From the NCBI GenBank assembly GCA_000310025.1, contig FN649755.1, forward strand, positions 1,959,884-2,023,883: DNA of 64,000 nt. The letters are read 5' to 3'. Origin of the DNA: Ectocarpus siliculosus (Eukaryota > Sar > Phaeophyceae > Ectocarpales > Ectocarpaceae). A model generated the notes under the pieces. That model did no database searches and was not told where the DNA came from. It saw only the letters and a list, made by a program, of their open reading frames with translations. Positions 46,612 through 59,139 of this stretch are shown piece by piece (positions within the stretch are counted from its first letter, which is position 1; each line of letters begins with the position of its first letter). A program made the translations under genes and the position numbers.

Positions 46612-47130
46612 GCCCGTTCGTCCGCGTTGGCCTGGGACTGGCTCTTTCGCAAGTCGCGTGCCCCTGTTCACACTCCGCGTCATTTTCGATCCCCAGCGAG
46701 CATTGCCGCCCGCCTCGGCTACGTTAGGATCTCAGAATCTGCTCCAGCTCGCGACAAAAGCGATTTCCAGATGAACGACGAACGGCGAATCGAGTACAGG
46801 GATGTCAAGGTAGGCGTGAATTAACTTGACTACTGTACATGTCTCGCTAGGATTGTCAATGAATCAGCGAACCGAAGTTGAAGCTAGGACACCGCGGACA
46901 TGACCGAGGACAGTTCGATGACAGAGTCGGCGTTGAAGGATCTGCGGTTTGTACACACGGCCGCTTCGGGTACTAATGGCGCCTCGGCAGTACACAGTGT
47001 ACGTGTAGATGCGTCGCCGTCACTCACGCACTTTCTTCGACCGAACCATAAGGAGAGGAGAAGCACGGGACCCGGAGAAACGGTGGTGAAGTGGACAAGT
47101 TTGGTCCGATTCATCACAATGTTATATTGA
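46612..47130 (+). CDS. Last two exons of an unknown gene
   Basis: The first exon (start uncertain, about 46612) ends at 46809 with donor gtaggc and reads LAWDWLFRKSRAPVHTPRHF, then SIAARLGYVRISESAPARDK and NDERRIEYRDVK. The second, 46888-47130, is in the same phase 0 after acceptor gaagctag and reads DTADMTEDSSMTESALKDLR, then a polar stretch to a TAA. The intron is 78 bp. No domain was recognised. Confidence 0.4.
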
Positions 47131-47134
47131 ACTC

Positions 47135-49450
47135 ACAGGATGTTGCACCACATTAGACTTGATTTTAGAGTGGGCCGACGTGAGTGCGATTTGTTCTTTC
47201 GCCACGTGATCCCACGCGCGATCCCACGCGACGCGCCACACGTGAATCTACGAAGAAATTGCTCTTCCGTCTAATGAGGTACCCGTGGAAGAACTCAGCT
47301 GCTCCAGGCAGCAGTACGAACGTTAATAGCAATGTTGGATTGCAATCCCATGTGAAATCGATCGATCACGTGACGACCTTGCTGTTGACGTTACCAATGG
47401 TTATGGTCCTGTTTCAAACTGTGTACAACCACATCCCCATGCTTCGGCCGTTTCACCTGTTTCTCTTCATTTATCCTATGCAGAGAGACGCGGACCACTG
47501 CAGCTTGCTGTCGACAACAAATAACCCATGTGGATGTATGCCTATTCCCACCAACTTCCCGGCTTCCTTCGAACGTTCCACATACTACCACGTGCGCTTC
47601 TGCCGACAAACATGCTGCAAGCAACATGCATCCTTCAACATCAACAACAACATTTTACAAAAGTCTCCACTGCTGTACACAGCAAAAAACGCGACCCCTT
47701 GTGTCCACACATGAGCTCCCTGTCAAGCTGTGTTATCCCACGTGTGTCTTGTCCACAGTAACGGTGGATATGACAAGCAAATTCGTGCTACAATCATAAC
47801 AATCAAACATCATCATGATCTTCCGATGATGGAACAATAGACTAATACTGGTAGTCTATAGCATTCAAACATCATTAGTCTACATTGTCTATATATATGC
47901 AATAGGAAAACACGGAATACCATCCGATCGGTTGGGTCGGTTCACAACCATCAATTCGTCATCTACCTGCGACGATGCGCGTCCATAGCCGGAACGCTGC
48001 GCAGTCGCCACCACCCGCGGCGCCATACGAACCACTGCATACTCTGTCTGGTGGAACCGAAATCTTCTTCTTTGCGAACGCTGTGGTATGACACCTGAAA
48101 CATTGTTCGCGTTCGCAGGCATTGGTCGACACAATACGTTGGACTCTACGGTACGCTAACATGTTCGGATGGCGACGCGTCCATAAGACGACTGACCTCG
48201 GTCTGAACAGACATGACATGGACATGCGAACAGATGCCCCAACTACACACAATTAATCCGATTAAAACTGCCTGTTGTGTGCATATAGTTGTCGTAAACG
48301 CGTTGACGATACTGTCGTATGATCCCTCAACGCTGTTTGTGTTCATCTCCTTCCTGCAGAAATCAATCAACGAAAAATCGGCGATTCTGTACAACCCTCC
48401 TCATCAGTATTTACGGCGAGCGCCGAGTCTAAATACAATTCGGGATTCGCCTCTCTTTGGATCGATAACTCTTGCCTCCCCCTTACTTGCCAATGGCGTC
48501 GTCTTCATGGGTACCTTTCCACCCAAGTGTTTTTCCGGTACCGACGCGTACGTGTCTATTGGTCAGAAATTCGACACTTACGTGTAGATCTTCGCCCACA
48601 CGCGATCAAAATTATCGCAAAGCCGGTCCTACACGACGCGTTGTTTCCTCCCGTGAGTAACCAAAAATGAAAGCACGACACCGTTGTTTCCGGCTTTCAA
48701 CCATTACATCTACTCGCGAAGCCCGGCAGCCTTACCACGCATGGTGGTCGCCCGCCCTATCGGGGGGCGGGGGGGCAATCGTTCCCCCAAGTATGTTTAA
48801 GGAGGTAGCTGGCTCTATCACCGGCCTCTCAACCCTATAGAGCTCGTGTTTTCATGTCCCAAATGAATAGGCACCTTTGCCACGAACGCGTATGGGTACA
48901 GCCAGATTGAAAACGGAAGTATGTGTCGTTGTTCCAACTGGGGGCCTACCCGTACGCAAATGCTACCAGTACTACTCGGTCAGTCGATTAACCGAAGCGG
49001 AAAATTCCATTTTGAGAAATTTGGTCTAAACGTGAGCTGGCTCTACCCATAAAACACCGACTTCATCGGCTTGTTGCTTTCTTATTTCTTTGCCCTTTCT
49101 GGTCGCTCAGGACAATTCACCTAATTTTCGACTATACCTACGGTAGCAAGGATGGTGTGGTGGTGGAAAGCACTACACCTCCCTGCTGATACGAGAGGGG
49201 ACAAGAGAAGCAAGGTTATCGATCCGTGCTGCATTTGACCCGAAACAGCACCCTCCTCCCAAATTTGTTGAATGTGTTTGGACGTTTTGACTTTCGGAGT
49301 TACAGTATATTCACGGGACTATGACCCCTGCGACAAGGCACTGGGAGTTGTGTGCGTTGACAACAGGTAAGGAAAACCCGTTTTCAGGGTTACGGATTTC
49401 CAAATGCTGAAGAGATCGACATCATCTACCAACCGTGAATCTCGTTTCTT
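47135..49450. other. No convincing gene
   Basis: Frames at 47184-47714 and 48213-48587 are open but lack splice or domain support. The stretch upstream of 49.45 kb may contain the promoter or first exon of the aprataxin-like gene, but I cannot place either. Confidence 0.35.
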
Positions 49451-49456
49451 GAGAGT

Positions 49457-52400
49457 TTGTCGGATGTTCGCTTATCTCGTCAGGGTTCCGGCGACGAGGA
49501 AGGCCGTGGTCGCGGCGACGAATCCATGTCAAGGATCGAGTCCGAATACTCGTTTGGCAGCAAGCCGTTCGGGCACTACAAGGGGACGCCGCGTGTACCA
49601 ATCGAAAATGTGAAGGGATTCCGCATTGGGCGGGATGGCTGGAAGGAGGTGTTTCACCTGTTCTTCAAAAATTGTGACCATCCGGCATTGCAGGTGAAGT
49701 CAGCGTCAAACCATCCGCGCCATCCACTCAGTCAACCTACACTTCCCGAGATTTGTGTCTGATCGACTCAAGGTATACGACAGGCGGCCGCCTGGTCAAA
49801 TGGCTGCTAGAATTGCAAACTTCAAGTATTCGCCGGACCTTCCTCTCGACTGCTCCACGAAGACGGAAGTACACAACCAATATCTGGTACATGCGCTGAC
49901 GCCAATCACTATTTCATCTTGCGGTTTCGTTGAACTTTATCTCTGTCTAATATGTGATGGAAAACGTGACGGCGTTGTCTCAATCAAGTGGATCATGACG
50001 TGCATTGACCGAAGAGCTCACGTATTCATACTCCAGAGTATGGTTGTATCACCATGGAATATTGGTTGTACCTCCATCTCCTCAGCTCACATGCAGCCCT
50101 ACAGGTGAAATTCCTTCGATATCGGAACTGCCGCACCTCCCACAAGCAGACGGAATACTGAGCGGGATGATTGAAAAAGTTGTGTCTTCACGTGCTGGTG
50201 CAGCATCGGAGCTCCACCACTTTGATTTCTTCTCGCACGGTATATAAATAGTACAACGTTGAGATGTTTACCAGTTTGTTGCGGAGCATGCTCATGTACA
50301 TGTAGTCAAATTTCATGGTAGTCTATACGTGTACGAAACCATTTGGGCAGAACAAACCGCAAGACATTTTGATTACCTGGGAATACTTCTTCAACATTGC
50401 TAAGCCGTGGCAAACTGCGCAGCCATTCAAAGTAACTTGTTGTTGCAAGATAGGGAAAGGGCTGAACATGTTCTTAGTTGCCCTGGTGTTTTGGAGTTAG
50501 GGTTTGGTGTTGTAATCCTCACAAAATATTTTTTTCAATGCTACCTTGTCCAATGTCGGTACTGGTGCAAAGACGCGGACGTTTTCCATGTATGTGGGCA
50601 AGATTGTCTAGATACGCAAAATTTTCCTGTGTCATCGATCTCGATTTCGTCACTGCAGGACCAGATCTACTTCCAGGACGAGAGGTTCATGGTAATTTAT
50701 GACGGATACCCCAAAGCACGGCACCATCTGCTTTTGATGCCGAGGCCGTCGGTGAGTTGACATGTGCGCACGGTTAAAATGTTCCTTGCATATGACGTTC
50801 ATTCGAGAGGCCTATGCGCAGGGAGTGAAAGCCGTCAAAGCCTGGAGCTGATGGATAGCCAATACTGAGAGTTTAGCATGCCGCTGATCTCCTCTTCGTT
50901 TTATCTCTCGCGGCTACAATTTGGCTGAACCCTCTCAACCAGTTTCTCGATGTCATGCGGCCATCGGACCTCCGACGCGAACACCTCTCAGCTCTACACC
51001 AGATGCATGCATTGGGTAGGGCAGTGGCGGAAGACTTGTCGCAGCAGGGCATCGGCGAAATCAGGTGAACTGGGGCGGAAGACAACTGTTGGATATGATT
51101 GAAAACGCCCGAGGTGCAGCGGTATGTTGAAAAAAAACGAAAAACAGGCAGGAGTCGTATCGGGTGTGGGGGGTACGTTGGGGGTTATTTTCAAGAGCTT
51201 TTATTGCACCATGTCCCTCACCGTCACGATCCATTCACTCTGTCCGTTTCCGGCCTGCAAGGATCGGCGTGCACGCTGTTCCTTCAATGGAGCCGTTGCA
51301 CATGCACATCATCAGCCAAGACTTCGACAGTGAAAGACTGCGGATGCCGCGTCATTGGAACATCTTCACCACAGGTAGCCGCCTTCTGCATTGCCGACCG
51401 TGTGCTTGAAACGGGTGCGCTCGATAGTTATCTGTAGGTACATGAGGGTACAAAAGACGGCGGGGATCGCCAGGTAAACACGCAGGGCACGGGAGCGGGA
51501 GAAGGGCTGCGGCTTCCCTAATTGCCCTAGAGAGTGGATTATTCGGTTGAGCTAGCGTACGCTTGTCAAGTCTGATGTACCTCGCGAATGCTGCAGCGTG
51601 CGGGCGATCGAGAATTCACTACGTGCGTCATTTGTTGATCTCTAGCCTCGTGTGACTCTTCTTGCTAAAGTGAGTACTGTAGGACATGTGGCATTTGAAG
51701 AGCTTCAAAACGCATCCCCACCACTGCACACCGGCAAGGTACAGTAGTCGAGTTATCATCGTCGTTGAACACTATCTGACCGAGCCTCTTCCTTGCTTTC
51801 ACAGGTAAACAGTTTGACTCGTTCGTGAGTTCATGATCCTACCGTACTCATAGAGTGTGGCGCTGTGGGTCGTTCGGTGGCGCATAATACAATACCGATT
51901 CCATCGGAACTGCGCAGCGCAGTTTCGGTCGATCCAACTGTCCTTTCTCTTCGCGAGAATGCAGCCTTGGCGGGTATTCCCTCGTGCTGTTCGTGCACCC
52001 TGACAGAATATTCGCCATCATCAACAGCCCCCTTGTAGCCTCAGACCCTTTCTCAATGTCCGCTCTTGCCACCGCCGACCCAATGGAAACATCTGGAAGC
52101 AGATGCCGTTCGTTGCGGTGTTCTCGTGAAAATTGTTATTGATATCGCCTTGACGACGTCATCAATATCGACGTTATATGTCACACGTGGAAATCTCAGC
52201 TGTGGTATACTTCGAACAAAACAAGTGACCTATGCCTGTCAAAGCAACACGGCCGTCAACAAATTCACAGCTCGTCGGGCGCGACGACCGTGAGTTCAGA
52301 CGCCAATGAAACCGTTTGTAGCCCAAACAGAGGGGTTGGGGTTAGACGTTGTTTGTTGCACATCTACTCTCATACAACGTTGAAGGTGGATCGTGCTTTT

Positions 52401-53309
52401 AATGTGTTTTTCAATATTTTCCCTGCCTAGTGACCCTGCTGTGGGTATGCGAAATGAATCGAACACCCGGTTGTTGTGTTGTGTTGTAAACTATTCAGAC
52501 ATCTTCCTCGAACCTGCTTGGGTAGAGGAAATGCTTGAGCGGCACGGATGCCTCCAGCTGGATTTGGAAAGGTGAACATTCGTATTCCATGTGCACAACG
52601 CACTACAGCCCCTGGGAGTCCAAAAGTAGCTGTGCACGTGGTACACCGTATTACTGTAGGCACACCCCTGCTTGACGTTTTTCATCTACTGCGGGGTCAT
52701 TATTCTTGGGAGCTGCGCGATGTTCCAACACGATCCTCTGCCCGCTGCGGGAAATGCAACCGACAAAGGCAAACCGAACAAAATTCGGAGGGGAGACCCG
52801 ATGCGCAGAATGCGTTGAATACAGCGAGACAGTTCGAGTATTGTCGATTTCATGTCATACGAGGGTTGATGAGAGAGAGTGATCTGTCGTATCGGCTTGG
52901 TCTTAGCGGTAGTATGCACCGATCGTGAACTATGCACTGGCGACTTCTGCGAAGTGTGTCTGACCTTCCATCCATGCCTAGCAGGTATATTCGGCTGAAG
53001 GAACAAACTCCGCGGTGCCATATTTGCCAGGAAACAATTGGCGGGGTTGAGCGACTCAAGGCCCACTATCTTTCCCACGAGGCGGTGAGCAATTGGACAT
53101 ATAGAAAATGTCCCTCGTACACTGAACGAGAGCAGCTAGGCTCTCCCGTGGTCACGGCTACTCAAAACATCCGCCATTCCCGGGCCAAAGAATGTGTTCC
53201 ATTCATGCTACAGTCGTCAGCTGAGCGACAAAACTCACGGCATAGACAGCACACATCGATTCTGCTGTCAACTGCCAGTCATCCCTCCTCTTCCGGAACT
53301 GGGTCATGA
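49457..53309 (+). CDS. APTX: Aprataxin-like protein 1 (HIT domain plus C2H2 zinc finger)
   Basis: Aprataxin removes AMP from 5'-adenylated DNA ends left by failed ligation, in the nucleus. Exons: 49457 (or 49484)-49693, 50659-50751, 50943-51064, 51262-51374, 52499-52571 and 52985-53309. Phases 0,0,2,1,2 fit at every junction. Features in order: an N-terminal stretch with GRDGWKEVFHLFFKN, then YFQDERFMVIYDGYPKARHH (HIT core), FLDVMRPSDLRREHLSALHQ, the HIT motif GVHAVPSMEPLHMHIISQDF (H-x-H nucleophile site), MPRHWNIFTT, FLEPAWVEEMLERHG, and a C-terminal PRCHICQETI..RLKAHYLSH (CxxC..HxxxH zinc finger). No N-terminal FHA domain is seen. After the finger the frame stays open for ~70 poorly conserved codons, or a donor (gcg|gtgagc) just after it is used. 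The true start may lie upstream. Confidence 0.85.
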
Positions 53310-54020
53310 AAGTAGCACGAAGGGACTGTCGAAGCGCTGGCTCACCTGCCTGGTTCTCCAAAGTCGCATTAACGCATGGATTGCCGAACTCCGGGTGCAC
53401 GCACAGACGCAACACGCTGACCGTGAGACGTTGTAGGCCCACAATTTCCTTCGACAGAAACGGTCGGACTTTGACACTGCGCGTCCCGCCATCACTTTGG
53501 ATGCAAACCAGATCGCACGCGTGTACGGCCCTTCTCGGCAGCGCAATGCCAGGCAGGTTGGTCGTCGCTCGATCCCAGGTAAATTGGCCGAGTCATTCGT
53601 ACCGTGCCCACGCTGGCCAATCCGTTGTTCTGCAAGCCTGGCTATTGTTTTCTTGTTCCGTTTTTCCTTCTCGTCCCTTTCTCGTCGCCATTGAAGAATG
53701 TATTGTTGGTGTCGGGTCCTAGCCCCGTACCAAACATCTCCTTTGCTGGCGTTCGTACGCATACCTATTGGTGTGCGCCAGTAGTTTGGGAACAACAGCA
53801 GGTTATCGCTTGGACGACCCCCTGGAGAAGGCGTTGAGGGAAACCAAAACTGTCGATAGGACCAATAACGTACCGCGCGCATCCCGGCAGCGCTTTTGCA
53901 TTTACCAGGAGGATCAACTCTCAACGACCCACTGATGTGTTTAGCGGGCACGATTTACGCAATACAGAACCCCCCCGGCATGAACAACGCCATCTCGGGC
54001 GCGCGGACCCGAGGAACCAA
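53310..54020. other. No convincing gene
   Basis: A 215-codon minus-strand frame spans 53304-53951 without domain support. Nothing else was seen. Confidence 0.35.
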
Positions 54021-54029
54021 CAAGGGTCA

Positions 54030-54155
54030 TGGAGGCGGGGTCATTCCGCGCCGCAAACCCGGGTTAGAGGCGCGCAGTATCAGAGCACACGCAGCAATGA
54101 GTTTCCTCAAGGTAAGCCAGTGTCGTACCTCGGCGCGCGCCAAAGCCGGAGTATT
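54030..54155 (+). repeat. Repeat H copy 2 (exon-like, with donor)
   Basis: Counterpart of 45985-46110. Here the upstream frame is open as GTIYAIQNPPGMNNAISGAR through EARSIRAHAAMSFLK to the donor gtaagc, so it may be a real exon, either of a separate gene or of the 5' part of the second aprataxin-like gene. Confidence 0.45.
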
Positions 54156-54599
54156 CAAGGACGAGCATCGGCGGTCTGGAACGAAAGACTCGTGATAGTG
54201 GCAATGATAAGAGGGCAGGCCTCGAGGGAATTTCGGGTGCGCACCTCACAACCAACGAAACGGGTCCATAGGTATGCGCTCAAGCGAGGTGCCGATACAT
54301 GGCATACCGTACTACTAGAACTGTCGTTAAGCCGCCCGCGTCAGACGGATCGGTACGAACATTCGAAGGTCCCGAGCAGAGGTCGGAACGGGTCTGGTGT
54401 GAAGAAAACAGCAAGCACATGAACGTATATCAAGGATGTCCCGTATGCCACGCAGTGATGCGGGTGTTGGCGCACTTACAGCATCCGAACACTTGCACAT
54501 GACACTAGGTCGGAGACCAAATCCGTAAGGTACACCAGCCGACAAGCGTCTGTTTGCACCATGATGCACACAACCGTGGGGGAAAAATGTAGGGCACTC

Positions 54600-55000
54600 G
54601 TTCCACGTTTTTGCCGGCCACGTTTCTGTACAGGACCGGGTCGGGCCGACCGACCAAGGTGGGCCGGGCTGGGCGGGTGCAGCTCGACGCGAAACCCAGG
54701 AGAGAGGGATTGGGGGAACGTACGGAGGAGAACGCACCAGGAGCCAGCGAACGAGCGGCGAGGATCTGCAGAAGGAGAGGCGCGAAAGCTTGGGCCCTGG
54801 AGGGACAAGCGAGGCCAACGATGCCAGTGGCGACAGGAAGCAAACGAGCCATCCGGAGGAGCACGAGGAGGAGGAGGAGACAGAGCAGAAACACGGAGAT
54901 GCACACCAACCTGGGGAACGGCCGGAGGCGAAACTTGGGACCGCGGCCGAGGCGGGGCCGCTCGAAGGGCCGAAGGCCTGGGAAAACTTGGGTGATTAGT
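54600..55000. other. GC- and purine-rich stretch open in several frames
   Basis: Stops are scarce in nearly all frames because of composition (gga/gag-rich on plus). The long minus-strand frames here (54476-55219, 54505-55149) are best explained by composition. Confidence 0.45.
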
Positions 55001-55379
55001 AATATGGTTTCTCGCGTATGTACTCCAGAGGTACAACGTTGAGTTGACCGGACAAGAGCAGCGATGGCTGTAGACAATTTGGATGGGTAGAGGGAGAGCC
55101 AAGGTTTGTCGAGATGCTTGTCCCATTCTTTGATGGCTGTTGGAAGCAAAGAACCTGCCGCTGAAGCTCCAAAAACAAATACTTGCTACAGCAGTAGTTC
55201 GCCAACAGCTTCGCCTCACTTGTGGTTAACCGTGTTGCCGCACCAGCAGTGTTCGGCCGGCACAAGACCCCCGGCGAATCCCGCTGACTCCCCGGGGCCC
55301 CCGGCATCCGAGGTCACCTCCATCCGCGAACCTCGATAAGACTGGTGCCACCTGCCACAGTCACGACGTCCCAGTTGGA

Positions 55380-57806
55380 ATGGCCGCCGGCGCACGGAAC
55401 GCTGACCCTATCGAATTTCCCCTCTACAAGGACCAGGCCCCGCAACCGGTGTCGAGTATGCCTTGGCTCAAGCAGCACATGTTGGACGGACCTCTTCGGG
55501 GCTTCCTGGAGCAGTACTACAACCACGACGACGAAGAAGAGGGTCGCGAGTGGACGAGTGCAAAGATCCTTTCGGACAGACACCTGCACAGGGGCAAGAC
55601 GGCCCTGTTTCTGTTCCTGATGTACCACACGAACGAACAAATTCAGGTTTGGTAGCAGTCTGACCGCGTACGTTGCATATTGTGCCTTCAGGCGTCGTCG
55701 CCTCGCGGAGACGATCGTGGGAAATGGTCTCACAAACTCTTGACGTTGATACAATAACCGTAGCAAAATCGAGCACGACTTACTGTTGAGGCTCGTCTCC
55801 CGTCGCGACGTTTGTGAGAAATCCATCTTTGCCGGCGATATCATGATTCTGTTGTTTTCGTCGTTCGTTCTTTTCCTCTTGCTTTTGTCACCGCGGTGCA
55901 CCTGATGTTTGCCCTTGAAAACTCGTAGGGCGAGGTGTTCTACATGGATGAGGACGTGATGGTCACGTACGACGGCTTCCCGAAGGGGAAGTTCCATCTT
56001 CTGGTGGTCCCAAGAGAGACGGTGAGTGCCTGCCGGTATGTTAACTATCATTTTTTCCTGATCGCGGATTGGGTTGACGCGTGGCTCAAGGCTTGTCGGT
56101 ATGTGTACATTGGGGAGTACCATGAGTATCGATGCAACGTGCCCATCCACGGTAGACGGGCGGCGTAGGGAAGAAATATTGAAATATTCGTTTTCGGCTT
56201 TGGAGTTGCTATAGGGTAAGCCCAAGAGAACGCATGACTGGGGGCGAAAACTATTTCCTGAATTTTGACGTCCATCCTCACAGTCTTCGGAGTCTTGACG
56301 CTCCTCTTTCAACGCCTCCACTTTTTTTTATTTTTCTTAGTATGACACAACGAATCCATCTCTATCATAGAAAGAGTCTGAGACAGATTAGCAATGAATT
56401 CATAGCGTCAGAAAGTACCTGTATGTCTACGATTTCCCAGACAGCATATAACTCTTCTTTTTTTTTTGCTGGTCTGAAGTTTCTCAACGTGACGGGGCCG
56501 AGCGCCCTCCGGAAGGAACACCTGCCGAAGTTGCGCCGCCTGCACGCCATGGGAACTGCGCTGGCGAAGGCCTTGTCCCTTCAGGCGGAAGTCAGGGAAT
56601 TGTCTCACCCTTCTGCAAACGTGATCAGGTGAAAAGAGATGAAACGACACTAGGTCATGCCTCTCGCCAGGTGTGGCGACGTACATATCGGGCATGGCAT
56701 ACGGAGTGGGCCGGGTTACCTCGTAACCATTCCCGCATCGAGAGGCGCCCAAATGATTCTCCATCGGCGTGTGGTTAAGAAAACACCATCGCACCACATA
56801 CCCCCCCGAGCTAGAGGCAATCACAGTCGGCCTGAAGTTGTCTGTGACGGAAACCAAGCCCTTCCGTGCTGGAACCAACATACTTTATTGCCGAATGTTT
56901 TTCCTCGTGTGACAGGTGCGGGTACCATGCGATGCCATCGCAAGAGCCGTTGCACTTGCACGTCGTCAGCATGGACCTCGACGGGACGGGCCTGAAGCGC
57001 AAGACTCACTGGAACAGCTTCACGACAGGTAGCTCGGGTTCTACGCGGAAGCGAGGCGTTCGTAGTTGCGCGGTGTACCACCGCCACCGCCGTGGCCGCC
57101 GCCGCCGCCGCCGCCGCTGCTGCTGCTGCTGCTGCTGCAAGGGTGCAGCAGCATGGAACGATACTCCAATCAATGCATTTACTCCTTAGACTACCTAGAA
57201 TGCGGGAATAATAGAAATTTGCGCACCTGTATTGCCACGCCCACTGACTGCGACGAAGCAACCCGGATCGAACGCGTTTGTACGTGTGCCGCTCATGTTA
57301 GCCCTTGGTTTTGACCAACTCTCCTTGCCGTTCCCCAATTTGTTTTCCGAACATTGCCCACTGTACCTCCCTTGACAGATTTGTTTCTGGAGGCGTCCTG
57401 GGTAGAGAGGCGGCTGGAGGAGCGGGGAAGCCTCGGTCTCGACATGTAAGAGATGCTCTTCTGCTTGTGTCCCCGACGTTGCTGCTGAACCGCTGTTGGT
57501 GAACACGCGGGCAACACCGTCGGACAAATTACGCTCGGTCGGCCTCGCTCTGTTCCCGCATTATTTGACCTGTTGACTGACCCAAACATAAGCCTTCCGT
57601 CATGTCCTTCTTTGGTCACGTCCGCCAGGCGAAACTTCAGGGAGCTCGAGCATGTGAAGTTGAGGTGCTTCCGCTGCCCGGGCGAGCCGGAGTTTCGACA
57701 CATGGAATCCCTTAAAGCACACAACCGTGCGTGCACCGCGCCGGTGCCGGCGGGAGGCCGCCATGACCCCGCGGCCCTCGACGTGCGTAGAGGTTCTTCG
57801 ACGTGA
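55380..57806 (+). CDS. APTX: Aprataxin-like protein 2 (HIT domain plus C-terminal zinc finger)
   Basis: Tandem paralogue of the 49.5-53.3 kb gene. Exons: 55380-55646, 55929-56021, 56480-56628, 56916-57028, 57379-57445 and 57629-57806 (stop). The same phases (0,0,2,1,2) occur at the same protein positions. Exons 2 (93 bp) and 4 (113 bp) have exactly the same length as in paralogue 1. Sequence in order: [20 protein letters not shown], an acidic [10 protein letters not shown] patch, [86 protein letters not shown] and [20 protein letters not shown] followed by HNRAC. The finger is therefore C2HC rather than C2H2. The first donor (cag|gtttgg) is weak. The N-terminal exon differs from paralogue 1 and has no FHA domain. 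Expected role: repair of adenylated DNA ends. Confidence 0.85.
57096..57138 (+). repeat. (CCG)n-(CTG)n triplet repeat in aprataxin 2 intron
   Basis: About seven CCG units followed by about eight CTG units, in the intron between exons 4 and 5. Likely length-variable. Confidence 0.8.
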
Positions 57807-57899
57807 ACTCGAGGCCGCATGCAACTCCAAGTCTCCCGAAAACTTCGCCGAGTGGCAGCCATAAGTGCCAACGTACCAGACGTGCTATCATGCGCTGGT

Positions 57900-58770
57900 G
57901 GTATTATTTGTCGTCGATGGTTCAGGTTCGTTGGTGAGGTTGGGGCACCAATGAGGGGAAGAATCCCGCGCGCGAGACAAAGAGTGGCATAGAACTTAGG
58001 CTATGTCGTGTTGCGTATGTATGAGGAGGGAACATTGTGCGAAGGGGGGTCTCTCGGTGAAGAATTAAGTTCCTAGCCAGACGAACCATGTCTTGGTGGA
58101 ATTTCTTGCCAAGGGAAACAGTGCGAAAAGGGAGGTACTCCGCGACGAATTGACCTACAGGGTTTCCGGGGGCTAAACGAAGGTAATGAGCACCATAGGC
58201 ATGGCGGGAAAGGCTCTTGTCAAGCCTCACCCAAGCCCCTTCATTCCTCTTGTTCTGTGGAAGATGGTTTCGACAAGAAGAGCCCGCGAGAGGGTGACAT
58301 CTGCCGCCCCGTATATCGCCTTCTTTTGAGCGCCTTAATAACAAGACCCCTGGCTGTCGACGTTTGTTTCTATCCTCCTGCGTCTCTGCAGCCTCCACTG
58401 CCTCCCAACCATACCGTTTCGCTTTCATCCGAGCTCCTGTCTACCTATCTCGCTTGCCTCCCACCAGTGGTTTCTCCAAGAGCTTCAGCGATGTATTCGC
58501 ACCCATATTCGCGCCTTATCTACCCAAGTCTCACCCCTATCCGATAACAGCGAACCTTGAAACTACTCTTTTTTTTCGGCGTTTAGAACAACCTCATGAC
58601 ACCCTCAGCATTCCGTCTCGCTTCCATCCAAGCTACTGTACGTAGATCGCTTGAAACCCTCCAATTTTCATCTTTCCAGCAATGTGACATACAGGGTCCC
58701 CGAAACACTGGGCCAAGGAGTGGGAGGTGATGTTGGTGATTGGGCCGTGAATACTGAGTGTCTACCTACT
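57900..58770. other. No convincing gene; weak ~200-bp repeat
   Basis: A ~45-base segment ('ccgtttcgctttcatccgagct') at about 58413 recurs imperfectly at about 58613. A 168-codon minus-strand frame (57922-58428) has no domain support. Confidence 0.35.
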
Positions 58771-58775
58771 CTCAG

Positions 58776-59130
58776 ATGGGAAGTGTAAAATGGACGACGG
58801 CTGGATCAGCGGGGCCACGGTCCGACCCGATCATCTGCTGGCGATCCTCCGAGAGATGGGGGAGACGGTGGTCCTCTGCGGTCATGATACACACAACCCG
58901 TGTTGCCGACTGGTTGATAAACTGTGGAGGAGGGTTCTACGGTTGATAACAGCGTCTTCGCGAACGAGAAGATCATCGGGCGACCAGATCCCGTTGTACG
59001 GGCCGTACCGAAATATACCCTCCTTCCGCCGAGGGCCAGCAACCTAACGGCCAATGATGTGGTCTGGCCAGTGGACCGAATCCAATTGAACGTGGTGGAA
59101 CGTCTCCCTTGGTTTGTCTCGCAGCAGTGA
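58776..59130 (+). CDS. Coding-like region, unknown
   Basis: After acceptor ctactctcag (58767) the frame reads GKCKMDDGWISGATVRPDHL and LAILREMGETVVLCGHDTHN. A second stretch (58945-59130) in another frame reads DNSVFANEKIIGRPDPVVRA to LTANDVVWPVDRIQLNVVER and ends LPWFVSQQ with a stop. Both look like real protein sequence. I cannot connect them with a convincing intron, so this may be two exons of a gene or a decayed gene. Family not recognised. Confidence 0.4.
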
Positions 59131-59139
59131 ATTCGCCAT

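Noticed and set aside
53304-53951. 215-codon minus-strand open frame
   Set aside because: No domain, splice sites or conserved pattern. It overlaps the 3' end of the first aprataxin model on the other strand.
54476-55219. Long overlapping minus-strand frames (247 and 214 codons)
   Set aside because: The region is GC- and purine-rich, and nearly every frame is open. Low-complexity Leu/Arg/Pro composition indicates chance.
55314-56321. 335-codon minus-strand open frame
   Set aside because: It lies antisense to exons 1 and 2 of the second aprataxin-like gene, whose own splice sites and protein match are convincing.
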